From the NCBI RefSeq assembly GCF_001954195.1, contig NZ_MBES01000048.1, forward strand, positions 1-57,725: DNA of 57,725 nucleotides, written 5' to 3'. The position numbers and the translations under genes are program-made. Positions within the stretch are counted from its first letter, which is position 1. Each line of letters begins with the position of its first letter. Below are positions 34,659 to 45,882 of this stretch, one piece after another. This stretch comes from Mycobacterium sp. IS-1264. Lineage in GTDB: Bacteria > Actinomycetota > Actinomycetes > Mycobacteriales > Mycobacteriaceae. The notes beneath the pieces were generated by a model. The model was not told the origin of the DNA, did no database searches, and was given only the letters and a program-made list of their open reading frames with translations.

Positions 34659-35999
34659 CTAGCCGCAGTCGCGCGAGAGCAGGTCGGCGATCGTCTCGCG
34701 ACGGACGATCTCGCGGGCCCGGCCATCCTTGACCGCCACCACGGGCGGGCGGCAGACCAGGTTGTAGTTCGACGCCATGCTGTGGTGATAGGAACCGGTA
34801 CACGCCACGGCCAGCAGATCGCCGGGCCCCACGTCCGCGGGTAGCTGGATGTCGCGGGCGATTTCGTCGCCCGCCTCGCAGTGCCGGCCCGCCACAGTCA
34901 CGGTGCGCTTGGCTCCGAGCGAATGCCGGTTCGCGAGCGCGACCGTGTATTGCGCGCCGTACAGCGACACCCGCGGGTTGTCGCTCATGCCGCCGTCCAC
35001 GGCGACGAAGGTGCGGCCACCCGGTTGCGTCTTCGCCGAGCACACCCGATACAACGTGAGACCGGCCCGCCCGCTGATGGCGCGGCCCGGTTCCACCACG
35101 ACGGTCGGCCGGGGAAAACGTTCGGCCGCGCACGCCTCGTCCAGCGCGTTCTCGATTACCCCGGCGAGCTCGTCCAGGTTGAGTTCCCGATCGCCGGAGA
35201 CGTACGGGATCCCATGGCCGCCACCGATATTCAGCTCGGTGAGGATGACGCCGTGCCGGATGCGGATGTCGGCCATGGCGGCGATCATCCGGTGGATGGC
35301 CTCGCCGTAGCGGGTGGCGTCGGTGACTTGCGACCCGATGTGACAGTGCAGCCCGACCAGGTCGAGGATCGGGTGCGCCAGCACCCGCTGCACGGCCACA
35401 TCGGCCCGGTCGCCATGGAGCGTGAAGCCGAACTTCTGGTCACTGATGCCGGTGGTCAGCGCCCGGTGCCCATGGATGTCGACGTCGGGCGTCACCCGGA
35501 TCAGCACGCGCTGGCGTCGTCGCGCCAGGCCGGCCAGGTAGGCGATCTCCATGGCCGAATCCAGCACGATGCGTCCGACCCCGACGCGCACCGCCTCGCG
35601 CAACTCGTCGGGCGATTTCGCATTGCCGTGCATGACGATGCGGGCGGGATCGACGCCCCCGGCCAATGCGACGGCCAGCTCGCCGCCCGAACAGACGTCG
35701 ACCCCGAGGCCCTCTTCGCGAGCCCAGCGCGCCACCGCCGTTGTCAGCAGTGACTTTCCGGCGTAGACAACACCGACGCCGCGCAGCGCCTTGCGGTAGC
35801 GGCGGGCGCGGTGCCGAAAATCGGCCTCGTCGATGACGTACGCCGGGGTGTGGAACTCGTCGGCGATATCGGTCAGTGCCACCCCGCCGACGCACAGCCG
35901 GCCCTCCTCGTCGGAACGCGTGGTGACCGGCCAGATCGCGGGATCGAACCGCACCGGTGCCGCCTGACCCAGGGACGGCAGGATGTCGATCAATGTCAT
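34659..35999 (-). CDS. Diaminopimelate decarboxylase-like PLP enzyme (LysA family)
   Basis: 446 residues, near the 447 of the canonical LysA. Fold-III PLP decarboxylase features: the PLP-lysine in VVYAGKSLLTTAVARW, HIGSQVTD, the phosphate loop GGGHGIPY, VEPGRAISG, and CEAGDEIARD in place of the usual CESGD. C-terminal YHHSMASNYN contacts PLP. It would decarboxylate meso-DAP to lysine or act on a related amino acid. It lies outside the thrA-lysA neighbourhood, so it is probably a second, paralogous copy. It converges with the TetR gene and diverges from mfd. Confidence 0.88.
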   Translation of the reverse strand: MTLIDILPSLGQAAPVRFDPAIWPVTTRSDEEGRLCVGGVALTDIADEFHTPAYVIDEADFRHRARRYRKALRGVGVVYAGKSLLTTAVARWAREEGLGVDVCSGGELAVALAGGVDPARIVMHGNAKSPDELREAVRVGVGRIVLDSAMEIAYLAGLARRRQRVLIRVTPDVDIHGHRALTTGISDQKFGFTLHGDRADVAVQRVLAHPILDLVGLHCHIGSQVTDATRYGEAIHRMIAAMADIRIRHGVILTELNIGGGHGIPYVSGDRELNLDELAGVIENALDEACAAERFPRPTVVVEPGRAISGRAGLTLYRVCSAKTQPGGRTFVAVDGGMSDNPRVSLYGAQYTVALANRHSLGAKRTVTVAGRHCEAGDEIARDIQLPADVGPGDLLAVACTGSYHHSMASNYNLVCRPPVVAVKDGRAREIVRRETIADLLSRDCG

Positions 36000-36102
36000 G
36001 GCTTCAAGGTGCGCCCACGCGGAGCCGGGTGCCGCTTTCTTGACGATCCTTTGACGGCATCGGGCGCAATCTTCACGAAATTCGGCGGCTCTAATTCGCC
36101 CC

Positions 36103-36108
36103 TAGAAT
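36103..36108 (+). promoter_or_regulatory. -10 element (TAGAAT) before mfd
   Basis: A TANNNT hexamer ends ten bases before ATG 36119, with no Shine-Dalgarno between. It supports a leaderless or very short-leader mfd transcript and the shorter start. Confidence 0.5.
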
Positions 36109-36118
36109 GGGCCTCATC

Positions 36119-39100
36119 ATGACCGCACCGGGGCCTGCTCGCCCAGAAACCCCGATCGCGGGGCTCGTCGAATTGGCGCTGACGGCGCCCACTTTCCAGC
36201 AACTCATCGAGCGCGCGACCGCTCGACCCGCGGAATTGAGCCTGGTCGGCCCGGCCAGCGCCCGGTTGTTCGTCACCAGCGCGCTGGCGCGGCTCGGTCC
36301 GTTACTGGTGGTCACCGCCACCGGGCGCGAAGCCGACGACCTGGCCGCCGAACTGACGGGCGTGTTCGGCGACGCGGTCGCGGTCTTCCCGTCGTGGGAG
36401 ACGCTGCCGCACGAACGGCTTTCACCGGGCGTCGACACCGTCGGCACCCGCCTGATGGTGCTGCGCCGGCTGGCCCATCCCGACGACGCGACACTAGGGC
36501 CGCCGCTGCAGGTAGTGGTGACGACGATCCGATCGCTGCTGCAACCGATGACGCCGCAGCTGGGCCTGGTGGAACCGGTCACATTGAGCGTCGGCCAGGA
36601 AGCCGAATTCGAAGGCGTGGTGGCCCGGCTGGTCGAGCTGGCCTACACGCGAGTGGACATGGTCGGCCGGCGCGGCGAATTCGCCGTCCGCGGAGGGATT
36701 CTCGACGTTTTCCCACCGACCGCCGAACACCCGGTGCGCGTGGAGTTCTGGGGCGACGAGGTCAGCGAGATGCGCATGTTCGCGGTCGCCGACCAGCGCT
36801 CGATTCCCGAGATCGACGTCGACACGGTCGTCGCCGTTGCCTGCCGTGAGCTGCTGCTCGGTGACGACGTACGGGCGCGGGCCGCCGAGTTGGCCGCACG
36901 ACACCCCGCGGGCGAGGGCGCGATCACCGGCAGCCTCACCGACATGCTGGCGAAGCTGGCCGAGGGCATCCCCGTCGACGGGATGGAGGCGCTGCTCTCG
37001 GTGCTGCATCCCCCGGAAAAAGGGGACCATGTTCTGCTGACCGATCAGCTGGCCGAGGGCACCCCGGTGCTGGTGTGCGACCCGGAGAAGGTGCGCAGCC
37101 GGGCCGCCGACCTGATCAAGACCGGTCGTGAATTCCTCGAGGCGTCGTGGTCGGTCGCCGCACTGGGTACCTCAGCAGCGCCGGTCGACGTCGGGCAATT
37201 GGGTGGGTCGGGCTTCGCCGAACTCGGTGACGTGGAGGCCGCGGCGCTCCGGTCCGGTCATCCCTGGTGGACGTTGAGTCAGCTGTCCGACGAGTCGGCG
37301 CTCGAGCTGGACGTCCGGGCGGCGCCGTCTGCTCGTGGACATCAGCACGACATCGACAGCATCTTCGCGATGCTGCGGGCGCACGTCACGACCGGTGGGT
37401 ATGCGGCGGTGGTTGCACCCGGGACCGGGACCGCCCACCGCGTGGTGGAGCGGCTGGCGGAGTTCGATACCCCGGCCGCGATGCTGGAGTGCGGTGCCGC
37501 GCCCAAGTCCGGGGTCGTCGGTGTGCTCAAGGGCCCGCTGCACGACGGCGTCGTGATACCCGGCGCCAACCTGGTCGTCATCACCGAGACCGACCTGACC
37601 GGCAACCGGGCCACGGCCGTCGAGGGCAAAAGGCTGGCGGCCAAACGGCGCAACACCGTCGACCCCCTGGCGCTCGCGGCGGGCGACCTGGTGGTGCACG
37701 ACCAGCACGGCATCGGCCGGTTCGTGGAGATGGTCGAGCGCACCGTCGGCGGCGCCCGGCGTGAGTACCTGGTGCTGGAGTACGCCTCCAGCAAGCGTGG
37801 CCAGCAGGCCGACAAGTTGTATGTCCCAATGGATTCCCTGGACCAGCTGTCGCGGTATGTCGGCGGCCAGGCCCCGGCGCTGAGCCGGCTGGGCGGCAGC
37901 GACTGGGCCAACACCAAGACCAAGGCGCGCCGCGCGGTCCGGGAGATCGCCGGCGAGCTGGTGTCGCTGTACGCCAAACGGCAGGCCAGCCCCGGGCACG
38001 CCTTCGGGCCGGACACCCCGTGGCAGGCCGAGATGGAGGATGCGTTCGGCTTCACCGAGACCGTCGACCAGCTCACGGCGATCACCGAGGTCAAGGCGGA
38101 CATGGAAAAGCCGATTCCGATGGACAGGGTGATCTGCGGCGACGTTGGCTACGGCAAGACCGAAATCGCGGTAAGGGCGGCGTTCAAGGCGGTGCAGGAC
38201 GGCAAGCAGGTCGCCGTGATGGTCCCCACCACACTGCTGGCCGACCAGCATCTGCAGACATTCGGCGAGCGGATGGCCGGGTTCCCCGTCGTCGTGAAGG
38301 GGTTGTCCCGGTTCACCGACGCCGCGGAGTCCCGCGCCGTGATCGACGGCCTGGCCGACGGGTCGGTGGACATCGTGATCGGCACGCATCGCCTGCTGCA
38401 GACCGGAGTGCGCTGGAAGGACCTCGGCCTGGTCGTCGTCGACGAGGAGCAGCGGTTCGGGGTCGAGCACAAGGAGCACATCAAGTCGCTACGCACCCAC
38501 GTCGACGTGCTCACCATGAGCGCGACCCCGATCCCGCGGACGCTGGAGATGAGCCTGGCCGGGATCCGCGAGATGTCGACGATCCTGACGCCGCCCGAAG
38601 AGCGCTACCCGGTGCTGACTTACGTCGGCCCGCACGACGACAAGCAGGTCGCCGCGGCGTTGAGGCGCGAGCTGCTCCGCGACGGGCAGGCCTTCTATGT
38701 CCATAACCGGGTCAGCTCCATCGATCGGGCCGCCGCCCGGGTACGCGAGCTGGTGCCCGAGGCGCGCGTCGTCGTCGCGCACGGTCAGATGCCCGAGGAC
38801 CTGCTGGAACGGACCGTTCAGGGCTTCTGGAACCGCGAATACGACATCCTCGTGTGCACCACGATCGTGGAGACCGGGCTGGACATCTCCAACGCCAACA
38901 CGCTCATCGTCGAGCGCGCCGACACCTTCGGGCTGTCCCAGCTGCACCAGCTGCGCGGCCGGGTCGGCCGCAGCCGGGAACGCGGCTACGCCTACTTCCT
39001 CTATCCGCCGCACGTGCCGCTGACCGAGACGGCCTACGACCGGCTCGCGACCATCGCGCAGAACAACGAGCTGGGTGCGGGCATGGCGGTCGCACTGAAG

Positions 39101-39787
39101 GACCTCGAGATCCGCGGCGCCGGGAACGTGCTGGGCGTCGAGCAGTCCGGCCACGTCGCCGGGGTCGGATTCGACCTATACGTGCGCCTGGTCGGCGAGG
39201 CCGTCGAGGCCTACCGCGCGGCCGCCGACGGCGAGACGGTCGTCGCCCGCGAGGAGCCCAAGGATGTGCGGATCGACCTGCCGGTCGACGCGCACCTGCC
39301 GCCGGACTACATCGCCAGCGACCGGCTGCGGCTGGAGGGCTACCGGCGGTTGGCGGCCGCGGCCGACGACGCGGCCATCGTCGGGGTCGTCGAGGAACTC
39401 ACCGACCGCTACGGGCCGCTGCCCGAGCCCGCCCAGCGGCTGGTCGCGGTCGCGCGGCTGCGGCTGCTGTGCCGCGCCGCCGGCATCACCGAAGTGTCGG
39501 CCGCCTCCGCGGCGACGGTGCGGCTGTCGCCGATCACGCTGCTAGATTCGGCTCAGGTGCGGCTCAAGCGGATGTATCCGGGCGCGCACTACCGGGCCAC
39601 CACCGCCACCGTCCAGGTTCCGATCCCGCGAGCCGGGGGTATCGGTGCGCCACGCATCCGCGATGTCGAGTTGGTCCAGATGGTGGCCAACGTGGTGACG
39701 GCGCTGCAAGGCAAACCACAGCTAGAGATTGGTATAACGGGTGCGTCACCAGCGCCGATGTCCGGGGAGGAGCGACAGGCGAGATGA
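36119..39787 (+). CDS. mfd: Transcription-repair coupling factor
   Basis: 1222 residues from ATG 36119; ATG 36107 overlaps the likely -10. N-terminal UvrB-homology modules (about 1-350) contain [14 protein letters not shown]. The CarD-like RNA polymerase-interaction domain (about 500-580) has [19 protein letters not shown]2 translocase motifs follow: [16 protein letters not shown] (Walker A), [13 protein letters not shown] (DEEQ box), [16 protein letters not shown] and [22 protein letters not shown]-terminal domain closes it. Mfd removes stalled RNA polymerase at lesions and recruits UvrA. Its stop overlaps mazG (ATGA). Confidence 0.97.
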   Translation: MTAPGPARPETPIAGLVELALTAPTFQQLIERATARPAELSLVGPASARLFVTSALARLGPLLVVTATGREADDLAAELTGVFGDAVAVFPSWETLPHERLSPGVDTVGTRLMVLRRLAHPDDATLGPPLQVVVTTIRSLLQPMTPQLGLVEPVTLSVGQEAEFEGVVARLVELAYTRVDMVGRRGEFAVRGGILDVFPPTAEHPVRVEFWGDEVSEMRMFAVADQRSIPEIDVDTVVAVACRELLLGDDVRARAAELAARHPAGEGAITGSLTDMLAKLAEGIPVDGMEALLSVLHPPEKGDHVLLTDQLAEGTPVLVCDPEKVRSRAADLIKTGREFLEASWSVAALGTSAAPVDVGQLGGSGFAELGDVEAAALRSGHPWWTLSQLSDESALELDVRAAPSARGHQHDIDSIFAMLRAHVTTGGYAAVVAPGTGTAHRVVERLAEFDTPAAMLECGAAPKSGVVGVLKGPLHDGVVIPGANLVVITETDLTGNRATAVEGKRLAAKRRNTVDPLALAAGDLVVHDQHGIGRFVEMVERTVGGARREYLVLEYASSKRGQQADKLYVPMDSLDQLSRYVGGQAPALSRLGGSDWANTKTKARRAVREIAGELVSLYAKRQASPGHAFGPDTPWQAEMEDAFGFTETVDQLTAITEVKADMEKPIPMDRVICGDVGYGKTEIAVRAAFKAVQDGKQVAVMVPTTLLADQHLQTFGERMAGFPVVVKGLSRFTDAAESRAVIDGLADGSVDIVIGTHRLLQTGVRWKDLGLVVVDEEQRFGVEHKEHIKSLRTHVDVLTMSATPIPRTLEMSLAGIREMSTILTPPEERYPVLTYVGPHDDKQVAAALRRELLRDGQAFYVHNRVSSIDRAAARVRELVPEARVVVAHGQMPEDLLERTVQGFWNREYDILVCTTIVETGLDISNANTLIVERADTFGLSQLHQLRGRVGRSRERGYAYFLYPPHVPLTETAYDRLATIAQNNELGAGMAVALKDLEIRGAGNVLGVEQSGHVAGVGFDLYVRLVGEAVEAYRAAADGETVVAREEPKDVRIDLPVDAHLPPDYIASDRLRLEGYRRLAAAADDAAIVGVVEELTDRYGPLPEPAQRLVAVARLRLLCRAAGITEVSAASAATVRLSPITLLDSAQVRLKRMYPGAHYRATTATVQVPIPRAGGIGAPRIRDVELVQMVANVVTALQGKPQLEIGITGASPAPMSGEERQAR

Positions 39788-40836
39788 TTGTCGTCTTGTT
39801 CGACCCCCGCCGCCCGTCGCTGGTTCCCGTTGAAGCGATCGAGCACCTCGGCGGGGAGGTGCAGTACACCGAGGAGATGCCCGTCGCGGTGCCGTGGTCG
39901 CTGCCGGGTGCCCGCCCCGTCGACACCGGGGAGGACGCCCCGGTGTTGCTGTCGTCCGACCCTGACCACCCCGCCGTCACCGCGCGGTTGGCCGCGGGGG
40001 CGCGGTTGATTTCGGCGCCCGACACACCACGCGGCGAACGGCTCGTGGACGCCGTCGCGATGATGGATAAGCTGCGCACCGCCGGGCCGTGGGAAAGCGA
40101 GCAAACGCACGACTCGTTGCGCAGGTTCCTGCTGGAGGAGACCTACGAGCTGCTCGACGCCGTCCGCAGCGGCAATGCCGACCAGCTGCGCGAAGAGCTC
40201 GGCGACGTGTTGCTGCAGGTCCTCTTCCACGCCCGCATCGCCGAGGACGCGCCGCAGCATTCCTTCACCATCGACGACGTCGCCGTCACGTTGATGCGAA
40301 AGCTCGGCAACCGGGTGCCGGGTGTGCTTGCGGGCCAATCCATTTCGCTGGAAGACCAGCTGGCTCAGTGGGAAGAGCGCAAGGCGGCCGAGAAACCGCG
40401 GAACTCGGTGATGGACGACGTTCATACCGGGCAGCCGTCATTGGCGTTGGCGCAGAAGGTCATTCAGCGCGCGGAGAAGGCCGGGTTCCCGGCCGACCTG
40501 ATCCCCGCCGAGATCACCGCGATCGAGGTGTCGGCGGGTATCGACGCGGAAAGCTCGTTGCGCACCGCCGTTTTGGAGTTCGTCGACACCGTCTGCGCTG
40601 TCGAGAAGTCGATAGCCACCACCCGCCGCGGGGACAGTGTTCCCGAGGAGTTCGATGTGGCGCCGCTCGGCGAGATCAGCGACGAGGAGTGGCGCGCACA
40701 CTGGCCCGTCGCCGGGCCGGAAGTCGACACGGTGGAGCCGGCCGGCAGCGATGGGGCCGTCGACAAGGCCGACGAGCCCGTCGCCGCGGCCAAGGGGTCC
40801 GGCAAGGGCTCGAAGAAGCGCGGTGGCCGCCGCTGA
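39784..40836 (+). CDS. mazG: Nucleoside triphosphate pyrophosphohydrolase MazG
   Basis: 350 residues; the ATG overlaps the mfd stop. The MazG catalytic region (about 100-180) has the Mg-binding glutamates in [12 protein letters not shown] and [17 protein letters not shown]. The first 95 residues resemble the mycobacterial N-terminal extension ([20 protein letters not shown]). It hydrolyses non-canonical dNTPs such as oxidised or alkylated nucleotides to monophosphates, complementing Mfd repair. The C-terminal tail is longer than in the 325-residue M. tuberculosis protein and ends in a basic [14 protein letters not shown] stretch. Confidence 0.93.
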   Translation: MIVVLFDPRRPSLVPVEAIEHLGGEVQYTEEMPVAVPWSLPGARPVDTGEDAPVLLSSDPDHPAVTARLAAGARLISAPDTPRGERLVDAVAMMDKLRTAGPWESEQTHDSLRRFLLEETYELLDAVRSGNADQLREELGDVLLQVLFHARIAEDAPQHSFTIDDVAVTLMRKLGNRVPGVLAGQSISLEDQLAQWEERKAAEKPRNSVMDDVHTGQPSLALAQKVIQRAEKAGFPADLIPAEITAIEVSAGIDAESSLRTAVLEFVDTVCAVEKSIATTRRGDSVPEEFDVAPLGEISDEEWRAHWPVAGPEVDTVEPAGSDGAVDKADEPVAAAKGSGKGSKKRGGRR

Positions 40837-40844
40837 GCCCGTTC

Positions 40845-40873
40845 GGACTTTTTAGTCCCAAAACTCATGGGAC
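40845..40873 (+). other. Mutually exclusive short hairpins between mazG and lpqU
   Basis: GTCCC (40855-40859) can pair with GGAC upstream (40845-40848, loop TTTTTA) or with GGGAC downstream (40869-40873, loop of nine). The two stems share bases and cannot coexist. There is no T-tract after the second stem. Confidence 0.4.
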
Positions 40874-40919
40874 GATGATTATGGGCGAAGTTGGTGCAGG
40901 CGAGCTTAAGGGGAGCGTG

Positions 40920-41657
40920 GTGTCGCCGAGGCGTTGGTTGCGCGCGGCCGCTGTGATCGGCGCGACCGCGATGCTGATGGCCTCCAGCTGCACCTGGCAG
41001 CTCAGCCTTTTCATTCCCGACGGCGTGCCCCCGCCGGCCGGCGATGCGGTGCCGCCGGTGAACACCCACGCCAGCGGCCGGCCCGCGGACCAGTTGCGGG
41101 AATGGGCGCAGCAACGGTCGGCCGCGATGGAGATTCCGGTCATCGCGCTGGAGGCCTACGCCTATGCCGCCCGCGTCGCCGAGGTCGAGAACCCGAAGTG
41201 CCATATCGCGTGGACCACGCTGGCGGGCATCGGGCAGGTGGAGAGCCATCACGGCACGTACCGGGGTGCGACGCTGGCGCCCAACGGCGATGTGAGCCCC
41301 CCCATTCGGGGTGTTCGACTGGACGGCAGCGGCGGGACCCTGCGCATCGTCGACAGCGAGGAAGACACGCGTGGCTCGGATCAAGGCGCCGGGGTGGTGC
41401 GTGCGATGGGGCCGATGCAGTTCATTCCGGAGACGTGGCGGTTGTACGGGGTCGACGCCCACAACGACGGCCGCGTCAGCCCGGACAACATCGATGACGC
41501 AGCCCTTGCGGCGGCGGGCTATTTGTGTTGGCGCGGAAAGGATCTCGCCACACCACGGGGGTGGATAACCGCGCTGCGCGCGTACAACAACTCGGGCATC
41601 TATGCGCGGGCCGTTCGGGACTGGGCGACCGCCTACGCGTCGGGGCACCCGCTGTAG
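40920..41657 (+). CDS. lpqU: Lipoprotein LpqU, lytic-transglycosylase-like
   Basis: 245 residues from GTG 40920 with AAGGGGAG just upstream (GTG 40917 and ATG 40875 also in frame). A signal peptide with twin-Arg-like PRRW and hydrophobic core ends at MLMASSC, an acceptable lipobox. The mature part is a soluble lytic transglycosylase/MltB-like domain: TLAGIGQVESHHGTYRG with the catalytic-type Glu, GPMQFIPETWRLYG, and ALRAYNNSGIYARAV. It likely trims peptidoglycan outside the plasma membrane. It lies between mazG and eno as in M. tuberculosis. Confidence 0.92.
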   Translation: MSPRRWLRAAAVIGATAMLMASSCTWQLSLFIPDGVPPPAGDAVPPVNTHASGRPADQLREWAQQRSAAMEIPVIALEAYAYAARVAEVENPKCHIAWTTLAGIGQVESHHGTYRGATLAPNGDVSPPIRGVRLDGSGGTLRIVDSEEDTRGSDQGAGVVRAMGPMQFIPETWRLYGVDAHNDGRVSPDNIDDAALAAAGYLCWRGKDLATPRGWITALRAYNNSGIYARAVRDWATAYASGHPL

Positions 41658-41710
41658 CAGGATGTATCGCTGACCCAGGCTTTACGCTTAAGGCGGCCGT
41701 CATCAGCTAA

Positions 41711-43603
<1,893 letters not shown>

Positions 43604-43611
<8 letters not shown>

Positions 43612-44092
43612 TCGTGCGGACCTGGAAGCGGTGGCGCGCCAGCTAGGCCGCGAGCCGCGCGGGGTCCTGGAGATCGCTTATCGCTGCCCCAACGGCGAAC
43701 CCGGCGTGGTCAAGACGAAGCCGAAACTTCCTGACGGCACACCGTTTCCGACGTTGTACTACCTGACACATCCGGTGCTCACCGCCGCCGCGAGCAGGCT
43801 GGAGACGACGGGACTGATGCACGAGATGACCGAGCGGTTGAAGCGCGAGCCGGAGTTGGCGGCGGCGTATCGGCGCGCGCACGAGTCGTATCTGGCCGAG
43901 CGTGACGCGATCGAGCCGCTGGGGACGGACTTTTCCGCCGGCGGCATGCCGGACCGGGTCAAGTGCCTGCACGTGCTGATCGCGCATTCGCTGGCCAAGG
44001 GCCCGGGGGTGAATCCGCTCGGTGATGAGGCGCTGGCACTGCTGGCCGGCGAGCCGGCGATGGCCCCCGTGTTGGTGGCGGGAAAGTGGTGA
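43604..44092 (+). CDS. DUF501 family protein (Rv1025-type)
   Basis: 162 residues from GTG 43604, starting inside the FtsB-like stop region. It is a conserved actinobacterial protein with the DUF501 core: REPRGVLEIAYRCPNGEPGV, then FPTLYYLTHPVLTAAASRLE, and the His/Cys pair in VKCLHVLIAHSLAKGPGVNPLGDEAL (spread over about 118-145). The family is always found between the FtsB-like gene and ppx; its function is unknown. It is coupled on both sides by overlapping codons. Confidence 0.92.
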
Positions 44093-45030
44093 GCCGGCTC
44101 GCCGCTATCGACTGCGGTACCAACTCGATTCGGTTGCTGATCGCCGATGTCGCTGGCGGCCGCCTGCGCGATGTGCATCGCGAGACTCGGATCGTGCGGC
44201 TGGGTCAGGGCGTGGACGCGACGGGCGAGTTCGCACCGGAAGCTATAGCCCGGACCCGGTCCGCGTTAACCGATTATGCTGCGTTGCTGAAAGCGCACGG
44301 CGTCGAGCGGGTGCGGATGGTGGCGACGTCGGCGGCGCGCGATGTGGCCAATCGCGATGTGTTTTTTGCGATGACGGCCGACGTGCTGGGCCCGGTGCTC
44401 CCGGGCGCCGTTGCGGAGGTGATTACCGGAGCCGACGAGGCCGAGCTGTCCTTCCGCGGTGCCGTCGGTGAATTGGACCGCGCGCGAGGGCCTTTCGTCG
44501 TCGTGGACCTGGGTGGGGGTTCCACCGAAATCGTGGTCGGCGGGGACGAAGTGGTCGCCAGCTATTCGGCCGACATCGGTTGTGTCCGGCTGACGGAACG
44601 CTGCCTGCACTCCGACCCGCCCACACCGGAGGAGGTGGCGGCGGCCCGCCTGGTGGTGCGCGAGCGGCTCGACGTCGCGCTGCGCGCGGTTCCCGTCGAA
44701 GGCGCCCGGACGTGGGTGGGGTTGGCCGGCACGATGACCACGCTGTCCGCGCTGGCCCACAACATGACGACGTATGACTCTGCGGCCATTCATCTTTCGC
44801 GTGTCGACGGCCATGATCTGCAAGGGGTTTGCGATCGGCTGATCGGCATGACGCGAGCGCAGCGCGCGGCGCTGCCGCCGATGCACGAGGGCCGCGCCGA
44901 CGTGATCGGTGGCGGCGCGATCGTGGTCGAGGAACTGGCGCGCGAGCTGCGCACCCGGGCGGGTATCGATGAGCTGACCGTCAGCGAACACGACATCCTG
45001 GACGGCATCGTGCTGTCGATCGCCGGCTGA
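44089..45030 (+). CDS. ppx2: Exopolyphosphatase/pppGpp phosphohydrolase-like Ppx2
   Basis: 313 residues from GTG 44089 (GTGA overlap; GTG 44086 also possible). ASKHA-fold Ppx/GppA motifs: AAIDCGTNSIRLLIAD (phosphate 1), RMVATSAARDVANRD, VVDLGGGSTEIVVG (phosphate 2), WVGLAGTMTTLSAL and ELTVSEHDILDGIVLS. It lacks the extra C-terminal HD-type domain of long GppA proteins. The M. tuberculosis orthologue Rv1026 hydrolyses polyphosphate and binds (p)ppGpp. Last gene of the eno-ftsB-DUF501-ppx2 chain. Confidence 0.94.
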   Translation: MSRLAAIDCGTNSIRLLIADVAGGRLRDVHRETRIVRLGQGVDATGEFAPEAIARTRSALTDYAALLKAHGVERVRMVATSAARDVANRDVFFAMTADVLGPVLPGAVAEVITGADEAELSFRGAVGELDRARGPFVVVDLGGGSTEIVVGGDEVVASYSADIGCVRLTERCLHSDPPTPEEVAAARLVVRERLDVALRAVPVEGARTWVGLAGTMTTLSALAHNMTTYDSAAIHLSRVDGHDLQGVCDRLIGMTRAQRAALPPMHEGRADVIGGGAIVVEELARELRTRAGIDELTVSEHDILDGIVLSIAG

Positions 45031-45086
45031 GTCACATCCGCCACACTGCTAACCGCGCGGACGCGACACGCGTTCTGCCCCCTTAT

Positions 45087-45147
45087 AGCGACAACTCCGT
45101 CGATGTCGTATCCGGCGTAGTTGCGGGCGGGCAGCCAAATTGTCGCT
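45087..45147. repeat. Inverted repeat between convergent ppx2 and kdpE
   Basis: AGCGACAA (45087-45094) and TTGTCGCT (45140-45147) flank 45 bases. The location between two gene ends (171-base gap) suits a bidirectional terminator, but the stem is short and the loop long. It could instead be a small palindromic repeat element. Confidence 0.45.
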
Positions 45148-45201
45148 GTGAGGTGGGCAAAAAGCCAGCCAGCTTCCGGAGACGCATGTTGCGGATGCGA
45201 C

Positions 45202-45882
45202 TCACGCCTCGAAGCGATAGCCCATGCCCGACTCGGTCAACAGGTGTTTGGGATGCGACGGGTCATCCTCAAGCTTGCGTCGCAGCTGCGCCAAATAAAC
45301 ACGCAGGTAATGGGTTTCGGTGGCGTATGCCGGCCCCCAAACCTCCTTGAGCAGTTCCTCGCGCCCGATCAACTTGCCGCGGTTGCGGACCAACACCTCG
45401 AGCATGCCCCATTCGGTCGGGGTCAGATGCACTTCGACGCCGTCTTTGGTGACCTTCTTGGCGGCCAGGTCGACGGTGAACGCGTCGGTTTCCACGACGG
45501 GCTCGTCCGTGTCGGACGCCGCGGCGTTGCGGCGGACCGCGGCACGCAGCCGGGCCAGGAACTCGTCCATCCCAAAGGGTTTCGTGACGTAGTCGTCGGC
45601 GCCGGCGTCCAGCGCCTCGACCTTGTCCGACGAATCCGTGCGCGCCGACAAGACGATCACCGGCGCCGTGAGCCAGCCGCGCAGGCCGCCCAGCACCTCG
45701 ATGCCGGAGATGTCGGGCAGGCCCAGGTCGAGGATCACCACGTCGGGCTTGTGCTCGGCTGCCGCGCGCAGCGCACCGGCACCGGTCGACGCGGTGATGA
45801 CCTCGTAGCCTCGCACGGACAAGTTGATCCGCAGCGCCCGCAGGATGTGCGGTTCGTCGTCGATCACCAACACCCGGGTCAT
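45202..45882 (-). CDS. kdpE: Response regulator KdpE
   Basis: 226 residues. The receiver domain (1-120) has the acidic pocket VIDDEP, phospho-acceptor Asp in VVILDLGLPDISG, and VTKPFGMDE with the conserved Lys. The OmpR-type winged helix (about 130-226) contains HLTPTEWGMLEVLVRNRGKL and HYLRVYLAQLRRKLED. It activates kdp transcription when phosphorylated by KdpD under K+ limitation or osmotic stress. The start overlaps the kdpD stop (ATGA), last in the operon. Confidence 0.96.
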   Translation of the reverse strand: MTRVLVIDDEPHILRALRINLSVRGYEVITASTGAGALRAAAEHKPDVVILDLGLPDISGIEVLGGLRGWLTAPVIVLSARTDSSDKVEALDAGADDYVTKPFGMDEFLARLRAAVRRNAAASDTDEPVVETDAFTVDLAAKKVTKDGVEVHLTPTEWGMLEVLVRNRGKLIGREELLKEVWGPAYATETHYLRVYLAQLRRKLEDDPSHPKHLLTESGMGYRFEA

